Positions 1 through 9,000 of a stretch of 64,000 nt of DNA are shown piece by piece. Each line of letters begins with the position of its first letter. Within the stretch, counting starts at the first letter, position 1. This DNA is from Tieghemostelium lacteum (Eukaryota; Evosea; Eumycetozoa; Dictyosteliales; Raperosteliaceae), in assembly GCA_001606155.1 (NCBI GenBank), contig LODT01000025.1:372001-436000 (forward strand), written 5' to 3'. The position numbers were made by a program, and so were the translations under genes. The notes below the pieces were generated by a model. It was not told the DNA's origin. It worked only from the letters and a program-made list of their open reading frames with translations, and made no database searches.

Positions 1-175
1 TTCATCGCCAGAGCTCCAATCTTCCATCAACTTATTAATTTGACCATAGTCCATCTGAATTGGAATCTTGTTTAACCAATTGTTTATTCAAATGTTGCAA
101 TGTCTCTAATCATTTGGATTGTTCTTGTCTCCAGAACTCTTTGATTTCTTCTAAACCATATGCAAATTTGACATT
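1..175 (-). pseudogene. decayed coding stretch running off the left end
   Basis: Read on the minus strand, this stretch gives protein-like sequence in two frames. One part contains the words YGLEEIKEFW and LQHLNKQLVKQD, and another contains MDYGQINKLMEDWSSG. No single frame stays open across it, and no GT..AG intron explains the change of frame. It therefore looks like the end of a decayed gene that continues outside the window. I do not recognise the family. It could instead be a poorly conserved exon border of a real gene lying to the left. Confidence 0.4.
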
Positions 176-421
176 TTGAGCAATTTTAATTTTAATGTGA
201 AATTTTGTTTTACAAATACTTACTTTATAAAGCTGGTTCAATATGACACTAGTTTTGATATATTTACAGCATTCTCAACAAATACCACTAACAGCCAACA
301 ACCAAAATCAAATAACCCATTTGGTGATAAATTTGATTTTTCAAATTCCTTTGATTCTTTGCTGGATAACCACTACAACAACAACAATAAACATTCTTCA
401 ACACAAATTGTAAATTTATGA

Positions 422-637
422 TATCTTTATTGTAATATAAATCAGCCATTTATTAATTAAAAGAGAAAATAAAAGTATAAATAAATACAATTTTATCTAC
501 ATGACCTATTTGTATAATTAATATGAAGTGGGAAACAAATGTTTATATTTTACTTACATTTTAAACATTTGTTTCTCACTGTCTATTAAATTTGAATCAT
601 TTTTAGTTGAATTTTGAACCTAAATATCATCAGTTAG
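422..637. other. intergenic, holds one hairpin
   Basis: This is AT-rich spacer between coding relics. The only structure I see is a near-perfect inverted repeat with arms at 527-545 and 562-580, listed separately. The preceding 250 bases on the plus strand contain an Asn-rich reading frame ending at 421, which has no ATG and no recognisable domain. Confidence 0.5.
527..580. repeat. 19-bp inverted repeat (hairpin)
   Basis: The arms are 527-545 and 562-580. They are 19 bases each with one mismatch, around a 16-base loop. The arm core is GAAACAAATGTTTA, so the inner part is itself nearly palindromic. It could be a stem of a small RNA, a remnant of a small inverted-repeat element, or a protein-binding site. 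Nothing in the sequence decides between these. Confidence 0.6.
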
Positions 638-913
638 GATTTTGGCCCATATTTATCTTATATAGATCATCTTGATTATTTTTATGCACTCTATGGTGTT
701 GAGGCTATGGTAGAGAATGGTGGTATCCATAAATCTAGATTTGTGCGCCATCCAAAATTAATTTGACTTGATTACCTGCAGACTAAAGAAAGAACAGTTT
801 TAAATCCACTGGAATCCTCTCTGGATTCAGTGAATATAACTTTAAAAGTTTTACTCTGTGCATGGGAATATGAGAACGTTCTCATATTTACTTTACTATT
901 ACAAAATAACTAA
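638..913 (+). pseudogene. coding-like relic, family unknown
   Basis: After a possible splice acceptor (TTAG at 634-637), one frame reads as protein for about 90 codons but is interrupted. Its composition is protein-like, with words such as GPYLSYIDHLDYFYALYGVE, HKSRFVRHPKLI and LNPLESSLDSVNITL. I do not recognise the family. Together with the stretches at 1-175 and 1151-1381 it suggests decayed coding material over the first 1.4 kb. It is not known whether these are one gene, several genes or a mobile element. Confidence 0.4.
867..888. promoter_or_regulatory. 22-bp perfect palindrome
   Basis: Positions 867-888 are perfectly self-complementary around the centre AGAACGTTCT. A second imperfect inverted repeat (807-817 with 823-832) lies just upstream. 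A dimeric DNA-binding protein could use such a site, but both lie inside a decayed coding-like stretch, so function is speculative. Confidence 0.45.
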
Positions 914-1150
914 TAATATGTATTTTCTACCCAATTAAATAAACAAAACCAAAAGAAATTATCAGAAATTTTAATTATTTTAAAGAATGAAATATATATT
1001 CAAATAATAATTCAAATTAACAGAATATTAAAAGTTATCCTATGATTATTCTAGAATTTTGAATCTATATCAATTTCCTTATGAATTAGAAAAAACTTAT
1101 TTTAAAATGTCGCCACTACTTTGACTTTGAGATATTCAATAGGTTTTTAA

Positions 1151-1381
1151 ATAATCGACAATGTGACCAATGAACAGTTACTGTTATTAAGACTTGCATT
1201 TTCAATGAAATTTAATATTATGTAAAAGAGATATGCCTTTTATGGACCAGAGACAGAATTCTCTAGTTACAAAGTCACAGTCAATGTCAGTTTGAAAAGT
1301 AAAGTCACCACACAAATAGAGTTGAATTATTTTTTTATAAAAAAGAATTCCCTAATGAAGATAATGAAACGTGAAAATTAA
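1151..1381 (+). pseudogene. coding-like relic, family unknown
   Basis: One plus-strand frame reads as protein-like sequence over about 76 codons, with an interruption. Recognisable words are NVTNEQLLLLRLAFSMKF and YGPETEFSSYKVTVNVSLKS. No start codon and no conserved domain can be named. The region from here to 1721 is AT-rich spacer and presumably holds the promoter of the cyclin gene at 1722. Confidence 0.35.
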
Positions 1382-1721
1382 AATTTTTTTTCTATTTTTG
1401 GAAATTCTTTAAAAAAATATAATATAGATATAAAGAGAATTGATTAGTTTTAAGATTTATAAATTAGATAGATGAATAAAAAAACGAAGAAACTATGAAT
1501 GAAATTTGAGATTTCTTTATCATTTATTTAATTAAAAACTTAAAGTTTCAAAAAATATATTATCAATTCCAATAGACATTCTTTTACCTAATATACTCAC
1601 CTATTCTCAACTAAAGATAGAATTATTTTAATATCAAACAGTCATTAATTTCAAGGATTTATATATATTTTTTAATTAAATTTAAAATATTGATTCTTTT
1701 AATTCTTTAACAAACAACAAA

Positions 1722-2663
1722 ATGAATCAATCTTATAATTATGGTATAAAGAATTCTTATAATATATTTCAGAATAATTCAGTAATGAGCTATAGTCATC
1801 ACCAGAATAATATTATTTCCTATTCTCACAATCAACAGCAACAACAGCAACAACAAACTTTGTCAAATTATAATCAAGTGCCACAAATTTCACAAGAGAA
1901 TCCAACATCTCATATTACACAACAACAAATTATAAATCAACAACAAATCATTAATAACCAGTACCACTACCATCAACAACAGCAGACAATAAATAACAAT
2001 CAAGGCGAGAAGTCACTAAATAATGTACCTGCTCAACTTCAACAACCACAACAACAGCAACAACAACAACAACCACAACAACAACTGCAACATAAGATTC
2101 ACCATATAAAAGATATCAATCCCAAAGTTCATTCATTGGAAATTTGGAATTTCTCTGGGGAGACCACTACAAAAATCTATCATACTTTAAATCAACGGGC
2201 TGAATTTCATAAGACCAGTGCACATTCTCGGGTGGTTTTTGTGAAGAAAGTCTATAGTTGGCTGGCATCCCATGACAGAGAATATTTGAAATCACATAAT
2301 ACAGTGGACTTGATATGCGCAATTTCTGATATACTAAATATGATAATGTCACTAATTGAACTACACCGTGCACCTTCTTTTATACTACAACTGATAATCT
2401 ATAGTTCTGATAGATTCGTTGAGAGAACTGGTATCAATCATCACCAGATATTCAATCTCCTATTGACAAGTTCCATTGTCAATCTGAAATTCTGGAATGA
2501 GACACTATACATTCAAAACAAAACCATTGCTGATATCTTTAGTTTCTCAGTGAAGGATCTAAATACAATGGAAAGAAGATTTCTCTATGGTCTCGACTAT
2601 AACCTGTGTGTCAGTCAGGAAGAACTAAACTATTTTTTAGAAAAAATTAAATATCTAAAATAG
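1722..2663 (+). CDS. PHO80-like cyclin, Gln-rich N terminus
   Basis: This is an intronless 313-residue protein. The ATG at 1722 has a typical A-rich dictyostelid context. Residues about 36-125 are low-complexity Gln/Asn. Residues about 160-305 form a cyclin box of the PHO80/cyclin-U type. The segment PSFILQLIIYSSDRFVERTG is followed by a helix with LLLTSSIVNLKFWNE and then MERRFLYGLDYNLCVS, which match the usual helix pattern of that family. PHO80-type cyclins bind and activate a cyclin-dependent kinase in phosphate, stress or cell-cycle control; which kinase applies here cannot be read from the sequence. The final residues (LNYFLEKIKYLK) complete the fold, so the gene looks whole. The Gln tract is usual for dictyostelids and says little about function. 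Confidence 0.85.
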   Translation: MNQSYNYGIKNSYNIFQNNSVMSYSHHQNNIISYSHNQQQQQQQQTLSNYNQVPQISQENPTSHITQQQIINQQQIINNQYHYHQQQQTINNNQGEKSLNNVPAQLQQPQQQQQQQQPQQQLQHKIHHIKDINPKVHSLEIWNFSGETTTKIYHTLNQRAEFHKTSAHSRVVFVKKVYSWLASHDREYLKSHNTVDLICAISDILNMIMSLIELHRAPSFILQLIIYSSDRFVERTGINHHQIFNLLLTSSIVNLKFWNETLYIQNKTIADIFSFSVKDLNTMERRFLYGLDYNLCVSQEELNYFLEKIKYLK

Positions 2664-3329
2664 ATTTTATTTTTTTTACTGTCCGAATGTGTCACCACCT
2701 CACTTTTATCAGAGGTGCGGGTTTGTACAAAAAAACAAATCGAAAAAAAAAAACAACTTCCGTTCAAGTTAATGTTTTAAATTATAACAATTAAAAATAT
2801 ATACCAGTTATAATAAATAATTATATCAAGGTGTCTTTTATTATTGTTATTTGTATTATAATAATTAAATCAAATCTTTTTCGGGTGGAGACCTCAAATC
2901 TTTAAAAATTAAAAAAAAATTTTAAATTTTTTTTTTTTTTTTTTTTGTGATTTTTTTTTTGATTCTTATTGTCAAAATATATTTTATCGATAAATACAAG
3001 GGGAAATCATAAAACTGTCTACAGATCACCCATTTATCTAGTATTGGACATGTTAATCAAACTAATAACTTGTTTTTCAATCAAAAGCAACTAGAGTAGA
3101 GAGCAACATACAATAGTGATCACAAACTTGTATAACTTTTTTAAATAATTTTTTTTTCCTTGGTACTCAAAACCACACACACCCACACACACAAACACAT
3201 TGATAGATATTTTAAAATAGTGTTTTTACCAATCACTACACTGTTTTAAAAAACAATCTTTTTTCTTTTATTATTTTTTTTGTATACAACAACACCACAC
3301 ACCAACCATCCATCATCACATAGAAAGAA
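2664..3329. other. intergenic spacer, one small hairpin
   Basis: This separates the cyclin gene from the receptor kinase. A 6-bp stem with a 10-base loop (2696-2701 with 2712-2717) lies 32 bases after the cyclin stop and could sit in its 3' end. The rest is long T and A runs and a CA-rich stretch at 3173-3200, probably the kinase promoter. I see no gene. Confidence 0.5.
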
Positions 3330-5836
3330 ATGATACTTGTACATTCTAGGTATCAGTTTCTTACCATTATCATTTATATATTTATTTTATTGTATTGTAA
3401 TAATTTCATTTTAGCATTTAGTAGTAGTAGCAGTAGTAGTAGCAGTAGTAGTAATAGTAACAATATAGATTCAACGATACCAATAGATAAAGAATATGTA
3501 AATGAACAACAAACAAATAGTAATAGTAATAGTAATAACAATAATAATGATAATGATAAATTTATAGATCTGATATTAGATAGAATAGAAATAGGTGGAG
3601 ACACAGGAGGAGATACATCAAGTGGTGACAATGTGAATCACTATTCATTGACACTACAAAACTCATCAATATCTATAAATATCAGCGGTGGAGATTCAAC
3701 ATGTACCGCTACTAACTGTACAGCCAAAAACAGTCAATTTTTCACAAACTTTGCATGCAGTGATTGTAATGGTAACTGGAGTCAAGGTGCATTCACATTT
3801 CATGATCCAGTTCCATTAAATAGCTTGATGGTCATAAAAAAAGTAACCATGATAGTCTATGGTAACTTTGTGCTGACAAATGCCTCTTATCCAATTCTGG
3901 TTACAATCGGCACTAATTTAGTCAGTTATTTCCAACCACCAATATATGCCGACCAATCCAGTTGTCCAAGCTGTGTGGTACCACTGGTGCCTTCTAGCTA
4001 TATAAGTTATTCAAATGGACTGCCAAACTATAACTATGGACAACCTAATACCATTTCATTTAATTCTCTAGCTCCTGCTAATAACACTGGTGTCATATGT
4101 CTCAGTGGATTGGAACTAATCTTTTACTATGGAGCTGTAAATTATAAAGTACTGTCACTGATGCCACCCAGTACCAGCGCACAGACACCACAGTTAATTA
4201 CAGTTGTTGGCAGTAATTTCTATCTGTATGATAATATCATTTGTAAATTTGGTAATAATAGTGTATCGGCAACTTATATCAATTCTTCTACACTAACTTG
4301 TACAACACCTACTATCGATATTAAAGTACCTCAATTGGTTGTTGATTTTCAAGTTTCTGAAGATGGTGGTACTACTTTTGCAGCCCCAATTAATTTTACA
4401 TTTTTTTGTAAGTATTCTAACAAATTTAGAATTCTAAGACATCTAAAATATATATATAGACAGAGATACTAATTCATAAATAACCAATAGTGCAATCTGA
4501 AACTACAACACAGACATCATCTTCACATGATACTACCAAAGAACCTAATAACAATAATTATAATGAGAATGCTAAAAGAAATACTAGAATTTTGATAATT
4601 CTAACGACAATAGGTGGCACCTCACTGATATTATCTATATTTGCATTTTATTATTGTTACAAGAGATATAAAAATGGTAGAAGTTTTATTCCAGTTGGTT
4701 CAAAATCTGAAATATCACCGTTATTAAAGACTGGTATGTAGTAATATGATTAGCAAACTAATGATTTAAATGAGATAAGAGTTACTGACTTTTGAGTATA
4801 AATAGATTATAAAACATTATTTGAAATTAAACCAATTGATATAGGAGAAATTGTTATTCAGAATAGAATAGGTAGAGGTAGTTGTGCAGAGGTATTCACA
4901 GGAACATGGAGAGGTATTACAGTGGCAATAAAGAAAGCTAAACTGTTGAATGACGATGATGAGGAATTTTTAAATGAACTCGCACAGGAGGCAACTATAA
5001 TGTCTCAATTAAGACATCCAAATATATGTCAATTTTTAGGAACCTGTAAAAATCCACCAGAAATTCTTATTGTTATGGAATATATGCCAATGGGTTCTCT
5101 GTACAGAATACTTCATGATAATGCCATTCTTCTGGATTGGAATAGAATGAAATCAATGGTTTTGGATATTGCCAAAGGTATGAACTATCTGCACTGTTGT
5201 GATCCAATTGTTATTCACAGAGATTTGAAATCACATAATCTTCTGGTTGACGAACATTTTAGAGTAAAGATCTCTGATTTTGGTCTGAGTACTCGTTTCA
5301 AAAAACATCTTGATCGTTCAACTACTATGACTCCTGTTGGTACTCCAGCTTGGTCTGCTCCAGAAGTCATTAGAAATCAAAACTATTCTGAGAAGGCTGA
5401 TGTTTACAGTTTTGGTATAGTACTTTGGGAGTGTGCAACTAGAATGGATCCCTATGCTGGTTTACCAACTTTCCAAGTCATTTGCGCAGTAGGTAAAGAA
5501 GGGTTGCGTCCACCAACTCCAAAATCAGCTCCGCCTGAATTCATTCGTCTCATTATTGATTGTTGGTCTGAGAACCCATCCCAAAGACCTTCATTCCAAG
5601 AGATTGTAAAAAGATTAGAATCTATAGATACCAAAGGTTGGGGTGATATTCCATTTGTAAAATTTAATCCTTTAAATAATATTAATATTTTACAAAATCA
5701 ACAACAACAACAATTTTTACAACAACAATTATTAAATAATAATAACAATAACAATAACAATAACAATATTAGTGGCTCAGCTAATAGTAATCCAAATATT
5801 ATAATTAATAATCTTATACCAACTACCAAAAAATAA
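3330..5836 (+). CDS. receptor-like TKL protein kinase with IPT/TIG ectodomain
   Basis: Three exons, 3330-4407, 4491-4733 and 4806-5836, join in frame through GT..AG introns to give 783 residues. An N-terminal signal peptide (hydrophobic residues about 8-30) and a Ser/Asn tract precede a Cys-containing ectodomain. Its last part (about 270-360) reads as an IPT/TIG beta-sandwich. One transmembrane helix follows (ILIILTTIGGTSLILSIFAF, about residue 390). The cytoplasmic kinase starts near residue 445 with glycine-loop GRGSCAEV. It has VAIKK lysine, HRDLKSHN catalytic loop, DFG, and GTPAWSAPE activation segment, all intact. These features are of the tyrosine-kinase-like group, as in the Dictyostelium Drk/VSK vesicle-associated receptor-like kinases. 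A poly-Asn tail ends the protein. The ligand is unknown. Confidence 0.9.
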
Positions 5837-6001
5837 AAACAAAAACAACATAATCAAAATCACAACAAAAAAAAAAGATTTAAAATAAAACTAATATTTT
5901 TTTTAATTTGTATTAATTTAAATTAACTAAAAGTGTATTTAATTAGATATTAATAATTATGTTATTTGTTGTGATTTTTAGATTTTTTTTTTAGTTTTTT
6001 T

Positions 6002-9000
6002 TTAAACTTTGACAATACCAAAATGACATTGATCAAAGTAATATCCACCTGCGGGTTGAACTTGAATAATTGATCCAATAATTTTGTTATTTAGAACAAA
6101 GGCATCTGAATTTAAATCTGGATTTAGTGATTTTAAGGATGGAGAAAGATTGAAACTACCAATATTCTCTACGATGTTATCAACGTAGGATACACAATAA
6201 TAGGATCTATTGGCTTCAAATTTGTAGGTGAAATAACCATTTTCATCAGTTTTAAGAATTCCCATGACTAAGTTCATGTTTTCTTTGGGTAGGATTAAAA
6301 CGGAGATATTGGAGAGACCACGTTCATTTGGATCTTGAATACCATTGGAATTGTTATCTAACCATACTCTTCCAACACGGTATTGTGAAACGTATGGTTG
6401 ATAGGTTGATGAGATATCTCCAAGACCATTTTGTTTACCAAAGGTGTGGGCAAAGAGTGTTCCTCTGGTGGTAACGTATAATCCAAAACCTTTGATAACT
6501 TTTCCATTGGTAGTGTTGTACCAACGAATTGCACCTTCATAGAGTTGACTATAATCAAAACCTGTTCCTACAATGATACCAGGACCACCTCTGACAGCTC
6601 CAAATGTTGATGTATAATCGTGTACTTTACTAGCTTCATTCTCGTAGAAATAACCACCGTGTGGACCTACACCAATACGGTCACCTTTCAATGATGTTGC
6701 TTGTAGATCTGCGCCTGTAAGACCTCCACATTTACCATCAGATTCCAATTGATAAACTCCATTTTTATCAAGACATGCCATCAATAGATCAGGTGCTGAA
6801 ACTTCATTACCCATATCACCAAGTCTGTCTTTAAGTGATAGTGTTAAATGATGATTATCATCAAATGCTATAGAAGATAACATTGCTTGTGATTGAACTT
6901 TGGTAGACCATGGAGACCATTTTGCAGGTTGACATACTGAGAATACATCAAGAATACGACACCCTTTAGTATAGTTGAGAGGTGAATGGAATATAGGTGT
7001 AAACAAACCACTCTTTGAATCTAATCTCAATACATGCATTGACAGATCAGTTGCATTAAATTCACCATTACAAACACCACCAACATTTGCAGTGTCTTGG
7101 TACATGTTGATGGAATGTATTCTCCAATTACCTTCAAACTGACATTGACTAGGAACTGGGTATCTACGAATATTGGATGGAGTTGGTACTTCATTAAGTT
7201 TAATTTCAATTAGCTCATTGTTTTTGAGGTTGGTTACATATAGTTTATGACCATCAATGGTTAATTGTCCAAATGAGTTCTTTCCGACTTCATTTGCAAC
7301 GGTACGTTCTTCACTGAAATCAAAAGGATGAACAACATTTCCACAGTAATTTTTACCAAAGAAATCTGCCAAATTTAAAAATACTGAAGTGTTCTTGGTT
7401 TCTTCGTCAATCTTATAGATTGCACAGTTTCCACCAGGACCATAATCAGAATTTGTTTTTAAATAGGCAGCAGCATAGATCTCTCTTCTGTAGGCATAGT
7501 AATCAACACCAAAAACAGCTCCAACTTGTGCATGAGTTGCTAGTTGGGTAACATACTTCATGCCATCACCTTCATAAGCTCTTCCAATTGCATCTGGACT
7601 GACTTTAACAATAGCAGTGTGATCTGCATTCTTTCCATTATTTCTACCTCTTACAAAACAAGTTGTCAAGAAAGCACTTGGAATATCCTGACCTTTGGCA
7701 TTATTGGTTTTGTCTTGTGGGAATAGACCTATTGGTTTCAAATCAGCGTTACCTTTAACAAATGCTGATGTTGCTTGACCTGTTGACACTGTACCTTTTG
7801 GTAATATGTGGTCAATACGAATAGGCATGTCACTAGGTAGACCTGGGACACTGTATTTACCATCCTGTCCAGTTTTAACATTGGCATATACATGTCCATT
7901 TGGAAGAGTGAAATGAACTGGAATTTCAGAAATTGGGTTCTCATCAGGTAATTGTTGTTCATCATCATAGTTCTTGTCAAAGTAAATCATACCAGAAGTC
8001 AAAGAATTTTGGTCATAAAGATAGAGTTGGGATTGAATATCAGCACCACCATGAGTAATCGATGATACTGGAGCTCCAGTTGCAATTAAACCTTTTGGAT
8101 AATTGAATTCAGCACGAACTGGTAGCCAACTTGGTAGACCTGGTACTGTCCATTTACCATCTTGACCAGTTACTTTATTAGCATACAACTGACCATTTGG
8201 TAAAAACAATATGACAGATGCTCCTGGTACACCTGGATCATTGGAATCCAAAATATTATTATAGTTTTTATCAATATAAACACTACCATGTGTATTTGAT
8301 GAAGGATCATATGGGTAGACTGGAGTTGGTGGTATTGTTGATCCTCCTAGTACATTAACCATTGTAGGTGCACCATTGCTAATGATAGTATCTGGATACT
8401 TTATTTGAACTTTAACTGACACAGTATTGGGAATTCCTGGAACTGACCAATTACCAGATGGATCTGTAGTTAAATTAGAGAATAATTGACCATTTGGTAG
8501 ATACATTAGAACTTGAACATCTTTAACACCTGGTTCACCTGGACTTGGAAGACCATTTACATCACGATCAATAAATATAGATCCTTGTGTAATTGAATCA
8601 GGATCATATTCATAGAGTGGAATTGATTCTATATCACCTCCAAAGACATCTTTAGAAGTTGGTGCTCCAGTAGTTATATAATCGGCAGGATATTTGTACT
8701 CAATGTGAATTGGCATATTCTTTGGTAACCCAGATACTGAATACTTACCATTTGGACCTGTGAATAAGTTTGCAAATACTTGACCATTTGGTAGATAAAT
8801 CTTGATATTTACAATTGGAACACCTCTATCACCAGCTGAGAAAATATTATTGAAATCTTTATCTTCAAATATTACACCTTGAGTTATAGAAGATGAATCT
8901 CTACTGTAAACTGGTATTAACAATGAAGATCCTCCCAATTGCACATTGGAATCAACTAGACCTATAACAGTATCTGGATATTCATAATCAATAGATAATG

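Noticed and set aside
176-421. 81-codon Asn-rich frame on the plus strand
   Set aside because: It lacks an ATG, has no domain, and lies in a decayed region. An exon of a lost gene is possible but unsupported.
3374-3631. Leu-rich reading frame opposite the receptor kinase start
   Set aside because: It is the antisense of Ser/Asn codon repeats; poly-Leu is an artefact of AGT repeats.
7738-7980. Met-rich frame within the colossin-like gene
   Set aside because: Alternative frame of a repeat module; the main frame is continuous for 1839 residues.
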